From NCBI RefSeq assembly GCF_000698595.1, contig NZ_JFHC01000035.1:1-64000 (forward strand): a stretch of DNA of 64,000 bases. Direction: 5' to 3'. Both the position numbers and the translations under genes were made by a program. The notes beneath the pieces are model-generated. The model was given only the letters and a program-made list of their open reading frames with translations, was not told where the DNA came from and did not search any database. This document shows, one piece after another, positions 1 through 7,870 of the stretch; position 1 is the first letter of the stretch, and every line of letters starts with the position of its first letter. Source of the DNA: Caballeronia glathei. GTDB taxonomy: Bacteria > Pseudomonadota > Gammaproteobacteria > Burkholderiales > Burkholderiaceae.

Positions 1-160
1 GGCGACAACTACCTTGAAAACTTCCGACCACTCTCTGATTTGCCATGAAACCGCTTTGTTCGGAAACCGTGACCACAGGCGCGACATTACGAGACATAGA
101 CAGCTCCAAATAAAAGAGGGAGCCGTCTCCCACTTGGGATTGGCTCCCAACGGGACGAAG

Positions 161-186
161 AAAAAGGCCGGCAACACATGCCGGCC
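161..186 (-). terminator. intrinsic terminator, minus strand
   Basis: The inverted repeat GCCGGC (167-172 and 180-185) is preceded on the plus strand by AAAAA, which gives a U run after the stem for leftward transcription. No coding gene lies immediately upstream of it on the minus strand. The transcript it ends may be a short RNA starting near the hairpin at 260-280. Confidence 0.7.
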
Positions 187-259
187 CAAAGAAACCATCC
201 GGGGTGGGTATGGTTTGGAGAGAAAAAATCAACGCACTCGGAGAGGAGCCGTTTGGAGG

Positions 260-280
260 TCGATGCGCAGTAGCGCGGGG
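260..280 (-). repeat. repeated leader hairpin, copy 1
   Basis: The plus strand reads TCGATGC, then stem GCGC (265-268), loop AGTA, stem GCGC (273-276), then GGGG. Read on the minus strand, the constant GCATCGA follows the stem. A TAGACT element a few bases upstream could be a -10 box, placing the hairpin at the 5' end of a leftward RNA that ends at the terminator at 161-186. Confidence 0.6.
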
Positions 281-380
281 AATGAGGCTAGTCTAAGGGG
301 CCTGACGCCCGAGTTGGGCGGATAAACGTTGCGATTTCGGTATGCCTTTCCTAAAACTCAGCCGCGTACTGAGCACCCTT

Positions 381-409
381 CCTTGACTTTGGGCTCTTGC
401 TGCGATGAT
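381..409 (+). promoter_or_regulatory. CCTTGACTT-family promoter 1
   Basis: The -35 element TTGACT (383-388) is followed by 15 bases and a -10-like GATGAT (404-409). It matches five other promoters in the window that share CCTTGACTTC and the same spacing. It reads toward the weak reading frame at 438. Confidence 0.5.
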
Positions 410-437
410 GAATCATCTCTCTTGCGCGTTTTGCATC

Positions 438-923
438 ATGAGTTCGCTCGACGATCTGCGAGCAGCGGCAGGCTGTGCTGACAATCACGACGTTTACCGA
501 GCGATGGTCGAGCTAGAAGCCGCGTCGACCTTCGCCTCCCAAAGGCAGCGTTGGCTGGCCGATGTCGCCCCTACCCTTCTTCCTGACTCGTTGAGGGAGG
601 CAGTCACGCGCGCCAAGCACGCGGCTGCGCAACGGCAGGCGATCGAAGCCGAGATTCCTGATCATTTGCTCTTTTCCGCAGGATGGCCCACGGCTCGCCC
701 GACACAGGCCGAAGCCGAGTTGCTCGCGAGCGTCCGAACGCTTGTAGTGGCGACAGTCGGCCTCGCCGTCAAGTACACAGGCGCCGCGTCCGTCCTCGCT
801 CGCTCGCTACGACGAGCTCCTCGCCCTTCGGCCTCACGCGGCGGAATCGACCACCATCCAGCCGCTGCAGGCGGTTTTCGCATTTTGATGGAGCACCGTA
901 ATTGGAGATACGTAGCTGCGTAG
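438..923 (+). CDS. hypothetical protein (weak)
   Basis: This is a 161-residue reading frame beginning MSSLDDLRAAAG. The first 90 residues look like a normal helical, acidic protein. The last 60 are rich in Arg, Ser and Pro and look like a shifted frame. The promoter at 381-409 reads into it, but no clear ribosome binding site precedes the chosen ATG. I do not recognise a family. It may be a short real gene with a decayed 3' end, or not a gene. Confidence 0.3.
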   Translation: MSSLDDLRAAAGCADNHDVYRAMVELEAASTFASQRQRWLADVAPTLLPDSLREAVTRAKHAAAQRQAIEAEIPDHLLFSAGWPTARPTQAEAELLASVRTLVVATVGLAVKYTGAASVLARSLRRAPRPSASRGGIDHHPAAAGGFRILMEHRNWRYVAA

Positions 924-1033
924 GACCAAACGCGAAGGCCGGTGACTAATTTCTGGCAAAATCGCGGGCAAACCACCACAACGCCCGCATCTCGGGAATT
1001 GAAGAAAATATGACCACAGCAAAGGGGATTTCG

Positions 1034-1330
1034 ATGGCTACGAAACGCACGAACGCTTACGTCGACCGCAACATTGCATGGTTAGCGCCGCTGATCGGTG
1101 CGATCGTGTTCGCGTTGGCGAAGCCCATATTTGAAGCGCTCTCCGGGCCCGGTGCCCTACCAACCTGGTTTCCGGGGGCCGCGCTCGCGGCCGCGCTGCT
1201 CTGCATGCTGGCCGCAGGCTTCGGCCTAACGCGCGTCGACACGGTCTCCTCGTCAGTATCGCTCCGCGTGGCCAAGTACGGGCTGGTAGCAGTGGCGATC
1301 GTTTTGGTCGCGAAAGCGATTTTGTCCTAA
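1034..1330 (+). CDS. small membrane protein, unknown function
   Basis: The 98-residue protein begins MATKRTNAYVDRNIAW and has three predicted membrane segments, at roughly residues 12-28, 40-63 and 77-96, with short polar links. I chose ATG 1034 because AAAGGGG lies eight bases upstream; an in-frame ATG at 1010 would add eight residues. I recognise no family. It is the only plus-strand gene in this stretch and converges on the gene ending at 1406, from which it is separated by a terminator hairpin. An inner membrane location is inferred from hydrophobicity only. Confidence 0.55.
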   Translation: MATKRTNAYVDRNIAWLAPLIGAIVFALAKPIFEALSGPGALPTWFPGAALAAALLCMLAAGFGLTRVDTVSSSVSLRVAKYGLVAVAIVLVAKAILS

Positions 1331-1360
1331 CGCGCGGACGAAGAACATCGCAACGCCCGT

Positions 1361-1394
1361 AAAAAAAAGCGCCACCCCCCGGGGGGATGGCGCT
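1361..1394 (-). terminator. intrinsic terminator, minus strand
   Basis: A 13-base-arm stem (AGCGCCA plus six C, paired with six G and TGGCGCT around one unpaired A) follows eight A on the plus strand. It therefore ends leftward transcription of the gene stopping at 1406. A related hairpin with similar flanks occurs at 5028-5053. Confidence 0.85.
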
Positions 1395-1405
1395 GTGGCA
1401 GAAAG

Positions 1406-1825
1406 TTAGTCGAGGCAAAGCGACATCTGCACTTCGGCCGCGATGAGAGCTAAATCAGGCGTAGTGCCTTCGCGTAGCGCCGGGACCTCCCACTGCGCCT
1501 GAGCGTCGCTCAGCCCGCCGATCGCACAGAGCAACCGCTCGCTCTGATGCGCCTGCAGCAAGTCTCCAAAGGAAAAGCTGAACTCGTCGGGCGCAGGCTC
1601 CCCGGCGGTGGCTATCCCTAGCCCCTGCACGATCTCGTCCGCCCGTCGAATTTTCCAGTCCTCGACGCCTTCAGGCGACCGCGTAACCGTGATCCGGGCA
1701 CTGGACGGCACGACCTCAGCGCCTCGAACGGCGTCGCGAAATGCCGGGATAGCTCTTTTCGCGAACCCAGGCGTTTCCATCTCGATCGGATAGGCGACCT
1801 CCGTGATGAATGATCCGTGTCGCAT
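1406..1825 (-). CDS. hypothetical protein, 139 aa
   Basis: This soluble protein begins MRHGSFITEVAYPIEM and ends SLCLD. It has no membrane segment and no motif I recognise. It is acidic with alternating beta-like and helical stretches. I chose ATG 1825 because AAGGG lies seven bases upstream; an in-frame ATG at 1855 with a closer GGGAG is possible. A strong terminator just past the stop supports it as a real gene. A similar terminator and gene end recur near 5.05 kb, which suggests an old duplication. Confidence 0.55.
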   Translation of the reverse strand: MRHGSFITEVAYPIEMETPGFAKRAIPAFRDAVRGAEVVPSSARITVTRSPEGVEDWKIRRADEIVQGLGIATAGEPAPDEFSFSFGDLLQAHQSERLLCAIGGLSDAQAQWEVPALREGTTPDLALIAAEVQMSLCLD

Positions 1826-1855
1826 GTGCCCTTGCCATGGCCCGCCACGGAGCAT

Positions 1856-2235
1856 GGCTCCCGGAATTACCGCCGACGCGGGTTTTTTCTGCCAGCAGTG
1901 CTGACTCCTTGTCTCTCACCCAGTTTGCGGGTTTCAAGCCTGGTTCAAGCGTTCCCCCGCGTGCCCGCGGCCGAGACATGTCGCTACATTTCGTTCGCTT
2001 AAAGTTTTCCGCGCTGCACATTGTCGTCAAACGTTGTCTGTTCGAATTCGTCTGAGAACGCCCCCCGGCGATCGAGCGCGCGTGAGGGAAGCGATCTGCA
2101 ACACACGCGTTGTGTCCGCGATCATCCACTCGTATTTTTCCCCGCTATCGGTTTTCCCTATGCACGGTATTCTTTGGTGTGGCATCTAAGGATGTCGGTT
2201 ATGTATCCGTCTTTCACGGCTTCGCGCTCCCTTGT
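1856..2235. other. intergenic region, no gene seen
   Basis: Reading frames here overlap each other on both strands and none has a good ribosome binding site. The stretch from about 2140 to 2190 is less GC-rich and may carry the promoter of the gene at 2236. Confidence 0.4.
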
Positions 2236-2940
2236 ATGACGTCGACCACACCAATTGATAACCCCCGCGCTGATGTTGGGACTCGATGGCCGCGCATGTT
2301 CTTCGCGCCAGGGGTGAACTACGAATTGCATCGCGTTACCGGCCTGTATTCGCCGGCTCTGCGGTTTCCGGTTCCAGGCGAATTATTCCTCTGGCGTCTG
2401 CGCGGTGAATGGCATATGGCCACCGCGACGAACGGTCGAAATTGGCTTACGCTTGACGAGCGACGACGCGTAAAGGGCTTCAACAACCCTGTGACCGGTC
2501 GCCAGTTCAGTGTGGGAAGAACCGTGTTACGAATGATTCTTTCTAAGATGCTCAATTGCGATCCCATAGCTGTGCGACTAGACACCACGGCAGACGATCA
2601 CGTGATGGTCAAGGTCCCTAACGAAAATCGGATCATCATGGCTGACGTTTCGTACGTGGGCATGTGGGTGGTAATCGCGGTCAGTGCCGGAAGGGTGGGA
2701 ATTGGACTCGTCAACCCGAGGGGCGCGTTATCGTCGCAAGCGAGTGGCGTGCTCGACGCCGCGCAAATCCAAGCTCGCGAACGAAGCCACCATAGAGCAT
2801 GGGATGCTCTCGGCCGTTTGCCACTCGCGCCCGAGACGCGCTGGCATAGCCTCGTCCTTCCCATGCCAGGCGCCGTACGAGGCGCGGTCACGGTCGACGA
2901 GCCGATACGAAACGTGACGGCGTTCGGGTGGACCAGCTAG
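2236..2940 (+). CDS. phosphopantetheinyl-transferase-like protein, active site lost
   Basis: The 234-residue protein matches the layout of Sfp-type 4'-phosphopantetheinyl transferases, enzymes that load carrier proteins with the coenzyme A arm. Visible marks are LTLDERRRVKGF (71-82), the GRxxLR-like stretch SVGRTVLRMIL (92-102) and the central VSYVGMWVV (138-146). The family's metal-binding G-[VI]-D-x-E is replaced by GIGLV (155-159), and the usual NxSHSG is replaced by DVSYVG. The enzyme is therefore probably inactive and may have a binding or regulatory role. I used ATG 2236; an upstream in-frame start at 2110 would add an unrelated leader. It has no operon partner. Confidence 0.6.
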   Translation: MTSTTPIDNPRADVGTRWPRMFFAPGVNYELHRVTGLYSPALRFPVPGELFLWRLRGEWHMATATNGRNWLTLDERRRVKGFNNPVTGRQFSVGRTVLRMILSKMLNCDPIAVRLDTTADDHVMVKVPNENRIIMADVSYVGMWVVIAVSAGRVGIGLVNPRGALSSQASGVLDAAQIQARERSHHRAWDALGRLPLAPETRWHSLVLPMPGAVRGAVTVDEPIRNVTAFGWTS

Positions 2941-3211
2941 CGCAAAGCCTTCTTTGAAGAAATCCATGAGCGCTCACGGCGCCCGTCGATACACCCGTTG
3001 CCGCTAGCTATATATATCACACCGATCCGAGCGCCGCGGCATATATCCGCCGGAGACACGCGGGCGCGGAGGACGGGAGCAGAGCAGTGTTTCCAACATC
3101 GCGCTCTCCCAGACTTCTCGCGCAACTGCCGCGCGCCGCGGAACCCGCCGTGGGTAGCGCCGTTGATAGGGCGATTTTGTTCGCGTTGGCCGCATGTATT
3201 TCAAGCGCTGG

Positions 3212-3661
3212 CTAGCGGCGCACAAGCGAAGCAAGGGCAAGCCCAGCGCCCAACGCGAGATAGATCTTCGGAAAGGATCGCTCGCTAATGTGTGCCTCAA
3301 AACCGGGGGTCACTCGCTTTGGTATCAGGTGATAGTCCACCACATAGGCGGTCGCCGCCGTTGCAGCCGCAGCGGCCGTGATCCGCGCCGGCGATTGGCT
3401 TCGTCCGCGCAACATCTCGAACAGCAGCCCCCAGAAAACTCCGCTGCCAAGGTGGATGGCAGCCCCTATGCCGGTGAAGCGCGCGCTGAATCGTTCCTCT
3501 TTGAATGCCCGTTCGGGCCAAAGACAGTGAGTGACGGCATTCAACGGTGCCACGGGGGTTGATCCCGCGACCGTCGACTCGCGCGCGGCGACCAACGCGG
3601 AAGATACCGCGGCGGCGGCGCCTGACAGTGCGGCATCGTAGAGGACCTCGTGAGTTTGCAT
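3212..3661 (-). CDS. conserved membrane protein, unknown function
   Basis: The 149-residue protein begins MQTHEVLYDAALSGAAAA and has about four hydrophobic segments, near residues 12-28, 64-84, 91-107 and 130-147. The stretch APLNAVTHCLWPERA (37-51) resembles a motif seen in small Burkholderia membrane proteins of unknown role. The start is firm: AGGAGG lies five bases before ATG 3661. It is divergent from the gene at 3816. The product probably sits in the inner membrane. I can assign no function. Confidence 0.65.
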   Translation of the reverse strand: MQTHEVLYDAALSGAAAAVSSALVAARESTVAGSTPVAPLNAVTHCLWPERAFKEERFSARFTGIGAAIHLGSGVFWGLLFEMLRGRSQSPARITAAAAATAATAYVVDYHLIPKRVTPGFEAHISERSFPKIYLALGAGLALASLVRR

Positions 3662-3815
3662 GGCTTCCTCCTAAAGACGACATGGTTCCCGGCACCGAGC
3701 AATTTCCGTGCTTGCGGGTTCCGGCCGTGGAGGCACGCGTGACGACGCGGGGCCATGACACATCGCGCGGGTACGCAGGTTGCTCGATGCAAGCATCCCC
3801 ACGAAGGAGCGGAAG

Positions 3816-4127
3816 ATGAACATCACTCGACAAGCTGAAGGTGAAGGCACGGACAAGCCGCTGGGCGACTCAGGAAGCGGCGCGAGCGGCGGCGGTTCGA
3901 TCGGCAACCAGCCGGGACCGGGCTCTCCGACCGGAGGCGATCCGAAGCAGGGCGTGCGCAAGCCGAATGCGGGCGAAGTCGAACCGGCGAAAAGACGTCT
4001 CGACCAGCATCCGGAGCAGACCGCCGAGGTGCCCTATGGCTCCGGCGGCAAAGCGGAGCCGGCGGGCACGGGCGGGCTCGACGCGCAGAATGCCGACCTG
4101 GCGGACCCTGCGAAGTCGAAACCATAA
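3816..4127 (+). CDS. Gly/Pro-rich disordered small protein
   Basis: The 103-residue protein begins MNITRQAEGEGTDKP. It is dominated by Gly, Pro, Ser, Asp and Lys with almost no large hydrophobic residues, so it should be intrinsically disordered and soluble. It has no signal peptide. AAGGAG upstream of ATG 3816 supports the start over the in-frame ATG at 3780. Burkholderia genomes carry similar short hydrophilic proteins without known function; that likeness is from general knowledge. It is divergent from the membrane protein gene at 3661. Confidence 0.5.
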   Translation: MNITRQAEGEGTDKPLGDSGSGASGGGSIGNQPGPGSPTGGDPKQGVRKPNAGEVEPAKRRLDQHPEQTAEVPYGSGGKAEPAGTGGLDAQNADLADPAKSKP

Positions 4128-4322
4128 TAGCTGCCAGAACAGAGGCCGCTCCTAGGCTACGCTTGGCGAGCGCCCAGTTTCCCCGATCACGTTCGGCTAC
4201 AGCCGGCGCAGTTAGTTCTTCGCCCGCCGGCGGCCGCTTTCCCACCGAAAAAAATTGGAAGCCGCTTCCGAACAATTGCTTCCGCCGATCGTTCTTGATC
4301 GAAGGGCCTAGCCAATTGACCT

Positions 4323-4955
4323 CTATCGGCGCATCTTGCTTAACAAATGAGAAAGCCCAAGCTCGGTCGCAATCTTCCAGACATACATCCGAGAATATCG
4401 AACGCCATAGCGACGTTCAATTGCTGCACGTAGCCGCTCATTGGTCCATCTATCCGCCTCGAATCCCTGCACTCGTGGCGAGTGGACCAATGCGGTGCTG
4501 ACCCACGGCACTACTTCAGACCTCAAAATGCCTGCACCGGACTCGGTCACCGTGTTGCGTCTGCGCTTCAGGCGGTCCGCACACCCAAGGTCGATGATGA
4601 TCTGCCTCACATATACACGGGAAAACTTACGCCCAAACTCTTTCTCTATCACGGCCTGAAGCCGGCCATCGGTCCATTGGTCCGAGTTGAATCCATACGC
4701 CACAGGAGATCCGCGCAGGGCTGACGCTATCCACTTCCGCGCGTCTGCATTGAGCGATGGCCTTCTTCCTCCGACAGACATCTGCGCCAACGCGTCGGGG
4801 CCGCCCTTGGCCACTAGCGCCTGATAGCGCTTCGTGGTTTGGATGGAGAGCCCAAGCATATTGGCGACTGCTTGCGGGGACATTCCCTCCAACAGTAACT
4901 TTCCCGCTTCCGAGCGCAACATTACGCTCGGCAGCTTGTCCTTAGATGCAGCCAT
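4323..4955 (-). CDS. DNA-binding protein with IS630-like HTH and two winged-helix repeats
   Basis: The 210-residue protein starts with a helix-turn-helix like that of IS630/Tc1 transposases (residues 17-57, including SPQAVANMLGLSIQTTKRY). Two copies of a winged-helix-like unit follow, at 79-128 and 155-206. Each has the pattern GF-x2-D-x-W-T-x2-RL, then IE, then YGV/FGR, then SR-x-YV. No DDE catalytic domain follows, so it is not a complete transposase. It may be a domesticated DNA-binding regulator. The start is weakly supported because no AGGAG precedes it. It is a single gene with no operon partner. Confidence 0.6.
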   Translation of the reverse strand: MAASKDKLPSVMLRSEAGKLLLEGMSPQAVANMLGLSIQTTKRYQALVAKGGPDALAQMSVGGRRPSLNADARKWIASALRGSPVAYGFNSDQWTDGRLQAVIEKEFGRKFSRVYVRQIIIDLGCADRLKRRRNTVTESGAGILRSEVVPWVSTALVHSPRVQGFEADRWTNERLRAAIERRYGVRYSRMYVWKIATELGLSHLLSKMRR

Positions 4956-5027
4956 CGCTCGAAAGCCAAGGAGTGTCCGTGATACTTAAACGTTGTCTCG
5001 GCTGCCAGCTCGGGCAGCGTCCATAAG

Positions 5028-5053
5028 AAAAAGCGCCCTCCCGTGGGGCGGCG
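5028..5053 (-). terminator. terminator-like hairpin, minus strand
   Basis: CGCCC pairs with GGGCG next to AAAAA on the plus strand, which suits leftward transcription. The flank resembles the one at 1361-1430, so this may be the leftover 3' end of a duplicated gene. No intact gene stops just before it. Confidence 0.5.
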
Positions 5054-5195
5054 GTGTAGCAAAGAGTTAAGCGAGGCCGAGCCATCGCTGCGTTTGGCCA
5101 AGGACAACGAGCCGCTCAGCATGACCGTAGCGAAACAAAAAGCGGGACGCCCCCTCGACACCCACCGAGTGCATTGCCCGGCATCAAGGTCCGCA

Positions 5196-5492
5196 TTAAC
5201 CCGTCTGAAATCGAAGATGGCCGCTGTCCGGAATTTTGCGAGTTGACCACTCAGCCTCCGGCAGTCGCCGGTGATCTATCTCCGCCATTCCATAGGCGAT
5301 CGCATAGCGCCGCGCTTCCAGGGCACATGCGAAACGTCCCAACACCTCCGTGGCACGCTGGGTTCCGTCCGGTTCCCGCAGGATGAGCATAGATGCGTAC
5401 ATGCCCTCATCGTAGGCAGCTAATGGCCTAAGGGTAAACTCCTTGTACGTGATTTCGGCGTCCTGCATTTGGGCTCTCTCATCTGTAGTCAT
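5196..5492 (-). CDS. hypothetical protein, 98 aa
   Basis: The protein begins MTTDERAQMQDAEITYKEF. Its middle, YKEFTLRPLAAYDEGMYASMLILREPDG, followed by a helix ending AIAYGMAEID, resembles a group of small Burkholderiales proteins (a beta sheet followed by a helix) that are common on plasmids. I infer this from pattern only. I used ATG 5492; an upstream in-frame ATG at 5549 is also possible. No catalytic motif, signal peptide or membrane segment is visible. Confidence 0.5.
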   Translation of the reverse strand: MTTDERAQMQDAEITYKEFTLRPLAAYDEGMYASMLILREPDGTQRATEVLGRFACALEARRYAIAYGMAEIDHRRLPEAEWSTRKIPDSGHLRFQTG

Positions 5493-5611
5493 GCGCCACC
5501 GGTGTACATCCCTCGTTGGAGCGCTGTCGACGAATTGTCTAACATGCATTAAAAATGAACATTTGGGATTTGTCCCTATTGGTCGGAGGTTTCTGCGCTC
5601 GGCCTACCTAA

Positions 5612-6487
5612 TCACCGATGAGGAAGCCGACCCCCCTTCGGGAGTCGGCGTCGTCTAAGCAGCGGCTTTATCCTTTGGGAGGCTACGCGCTTTCTTTCCG
5701 GGCGGCTTCGGCACGTCATATCCGAAGCGCGCCACGCAGCTGGGTCCACCGGAATCGGATTCGTGCGCCCCGTTGCGAGGTTCACGAACACGCCCGAGAA
5801 CGGCACCGCGCCGGTTCGAAACATCGTCCAGAGCAGGTTGAACGCCTGAACCGCTATCGCCTGATTGATGACCAACGACTGCTTGCGCAGTGCGTCGGCC
5901 ATCGAGCACGACAGGGTTTCGTCCTTCGCATCCAGCCTGGCGTCGATCAGGTCCGGGAACAGCTCACCCACATGGGGCAAACGCTCCGGCCGTCTCTTCG
6001 CTTCGGCCTTGCTCAAGAGTTGACCGATCACGACCTGTCCTCGGTCCGTGTCGTTGCCGCAGTCGAGGTAGTAGACGTTGGCTCCCTGTGCGGCACCGAC
6101 AATTGCTCGCCGCGCAGCGCGCGTGTCCACGCACCCGATCACGAGGTCGACGTTGTGGACGCTCTCGCTGGCAGTGAAGCGCCGGGTTTCCGCTCGCCAG
6201 TTGGTGCCCATCAGTGCATTCAACCGATTGACGATCAGCGAGGCTTTGAACTCGCCCACATCATTCGGATAGAAGCCTTGACGGCCAACGTTGGTCGCGC
6301 TCACCCTGTCGTCATCGAACACCGTGCAGTCGATGCCGCCCGGATGTCCCAACTCGAGCATCGCGTGATGCAGACGCGCGAGGCTCGGCAATACCGCACT
6401 GCCGGTCCCGCCTGCGCCCACGACGTTCACCTGCCAGGACCGCTCGAGAAACCGCGGCGGCAGCGCGTGACGAATTGTTTGCGTCAT
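5612..6487 (-). CDS. PRTRC system ThiF family protein (E1-like), likely frameshifted at its 3' end
   Basis: This is the last gene of the PRTRC cassette and an E1/ThiF-type adenylating enzyme. Visible features are the nucleotide loop GAGGTGS (24-30), the acidic pair D59-D60, NVGRQ with R69, K81, the metal-binding-type D121, and a candidate catalytic cysteine C194 in LSCSMADAL. ATG 6487 overlaps the stop of gene A by four bases. After AAW (residue 252) the frame appears to slip: the -1 alternative reads RFGYDVPKPPGKKAR and stops at 5655, just before a terminator hairpin, while this frame runs on to 5612 as Arg-rich sequence. A one-base loss or a sequence error near 5730 is likely. Confidence 0.8.
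   Translation of the reverse strand: MTQTIRHALPPRFLERSWQVNVVGAGGTGSAVLPSLARLHHAMLELGHPGGIDCTVFDDDRVSATNVGRQGFYPNDVGEFKASLIVNRLNALMGTNWRAETRRFTASESVHNVDLVIGCVDTRAARRAIVGAAQGANVYYLDCGNDTDRGQVVIGQLLSKAEAKRRPERLPHVGELFPDLIDARLDAKDETLSCSMADALRKQSLVINQAIAVQAFNLLWTMFRTGAVPFSGVFVNLATGRTNPIPVDPAAWRASDMTCRSRPERKRVASQRIKPLLRRRRLPKGGRLPHR
5626..5649 (-). terminator. hairpin after PRTRC ThiF
   Basis: GCCGAC pairs with GTCGGC around a CCC/GGG inner stem. It lies just past the alternative stop at 5655, which supports that stop as the ancestral end of the ThiF gene. The U run after the stem is poor. Confidence 0.55.
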
Positions 6488-7125
6488 GCTGCCGCCCTTC
6501 GCATCACTGCCGCATACCACGTGCTAGGCACCCGCTCGACGTCCTCGAAGATGCCTTTTGCGCACAGCCGCAGGGCCATGCTCGGGACGTTCGACCCACA
6601 ATTTCCAACGACGAGCGCGAATTTGACGTCGTGCCTGTCGTCTTCGTTGTCGGTCGTCGAGAAGTACGCCGGGTGGCCCCCATGCGAATGGCAATCGACA
6701 ATCCGAACCTCGTCGGGACCGAGCTGGGGCCGCCCGTAGATCAGCGACCCCGTGCTTTGCGAGAGGACCACGACCGGTGCGAGACGAAACTGCTTTCTCG
6801 TGGTGCTCCAGACGATCCACGCGCCCGTTTCCATCGGATGGGCCAAACGGGCCAAGTCGGCAAATTGCCCGACGAGCCCCGGTGGGACCGGCCCGCATCT
6901 GAGGACTGTCGACTCGACGACCTTTCCATAAGGAATGGCCGTCGGCACCGTGTATGCGGCGATGCGCCGGACGACCGAGAGCCACGGCAGATCGATCTCG
7001 ATGAAAACACCGTTCTCACCAATAAGAAGCCGTTCTCCGGCAGCCAACATCGGTGCCACCGGCTCACGCCGCGGCATCATCACTGTCGGAAACGAGCGCT
7101 GAAGCGCCATATCACCTGCATTCAT
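6484..7125 (-). CDS. PRTRC system protein A, JAMM peptidase-like
   Basis: The 213-residue protein carries a full JAMM/MPN+ metal site: E99 in METGAW, then H146-S-H148, S156 and D159 with the H-x-H-x7-S-x2-D spacing. JAMM enzymes are zinc isopeptidases that remove ubiquitin or related modifiers. The gene overlaps B (four bases at the start) and ThiF (four bases at the stop), so the three should be co-translated. The first 60 residues form an extra N-terminal region. A role in trimming or removing the small protein C is inference. Confidence 0.85.
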   Translation of the reverse strand: MNAGDMALQRSFPTVMMPRREPVAPMLAAGERLLIGENGVFIEIDLPWLSVVRRIAAYTVPTAIPYGKVVESTVLRCGPVPPGLVGQFADLARLAHPMETGAWIVWSTTRKQFRLAPVVVLSQSTGSLIYGRPQLGPDEVRIVDCHSHGGHPAYFSTTDNEDDRHDVKFALVVGNCGSNVPSMALRLCAKGIFEDVERVPSTWYAAVMRRAAA

Positions 7126-7853
7126 GCAACACCTCCATGTTTGCCGGCGATAAGCTCAGCGAGTGTAGTTTTCATGGGCACGAGGAGCTTTTTCGGAAAG
7201 TGTTCTCCGTATAGGCCGTCGAGCATCTCCTTCCAGAAGGCAAACTCGCCCTTCGGATGCCGGACACGCTTTCCACCGTGATTGGGATGAGTGAACGCTG
7301 ATTCAAAGAAGCCACTTTCCCAGCCTGCGGTTGAGCTGACGTCGATCCGCTTCGGTACGTGAGCCGTGCCGATGCAGATTTTTCCCCAGTCCCAAGTGTT
7401 AAAGTACGGCGGTTCGTGCAGCTTCGAGCTAGGGGTTGGGCGGCTGTCTTCCCGCAGCGCGAACACGCTGAATCCGTTCGAAGCTGCACGAAACACCAGC
7501 CCTGGATGCGGCACGGCAGCGCTTCGCTTGCCGATCTTCGGGCAGTCGAAAAACACCCGCCGCATACCCGGTCTGCACCACCAAGTAACCGCGTCGTGCG
7601 ACACGGCCAGCACCGTTTCCGGGAAAAACTCCGCCTTCGGCGCCGCGTTCTGAGACAGCTCTCGCAAGCACGACAGCAGCGCTGCGCGGTCAATCGGCCG
7701 TCCAGCACCAATCGACCCACGGCCGTCCTTTCCAGCACTGATCGGATGGACGGTGCCATAGACGGCGCCTTCGTTCCGAGTGCTATAAAGCAAAATGGCA
7801 CTGGTCGCCGCGAGTTCGTCGCGCCGGTCAGAGCCGATGTTCAAGCCCATCAT
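7122..7853 (-). CDS. PRTRC system protein B, E2-like
   Basis: The 243-residue protein is the third member of the E1/JAMM group. Its centre, from HPGLVFRAA (116) through PPYFNTWDWGKICIG (148-162), mirrors the beta-meander and active-site loop of ubiquitin E2 enzymes: an Asn (N152) lies eight residues before a Cys (C160) in GKIC. E2-like proteins accept a modifier from E1 on that cysteine. GGAG eight bases before ATG 7853 sets the start, and the stop overlaps gene A. The E2 assignment is my reading from motif and context. Confidence 0.8.
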   Translation of the reverse strand: MMGLNIGSDRRDELAATSAILLYSTRNEGAVYGTVHPISAGKDGRGSIGAGRPIDRAALLSCLRELSQNAAPKAEFFPETVLAVSHDAVTWWCRPGMRRVFFDCPKIGKRSAAVPHPGLVFRAASNGFSVFALREDSRPTPSSKLHEPPYFNTWDWGKICIGTAHVPKRIDVSSTAGWESGFFESAFTHPNHGGKRVRHPKGEFAFWKEMLDGLYGEHFPKKLLVPMKTTLAELIAGKHGGVA

Positions 7854-7870
7854 GAGATAGCTCCGAAGAT

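Larger units (their letters stand above)
1..437. other. intergenic region with terminator, leader hairpin and promoter
   Basis: I find no convincing protein gene here. A reading frame at 14-325 runs through a terminator and a repeated hairpin, so I treat it as chance. The segment contains a minus-strand terminator (161-186), one copy of the repeated leader hairpin (260-280), a recurring sequence with the core GCGATTTCGGTATGCC (331-346), and a promoter of the shared CCTTGACTT family (381-409). The same parts recur near 24.5 kb and 31.0 kb. Confidence 0.6.

Noticed and set aside
14..325. Open reading frame of 103 residues at the left edge
   Set aside because: It runs through a terminator and a repeated hairpin, has no ribosome binding site and is Arg/Lys/Gly-rich, as expected of non-coding GC-rich DNA.
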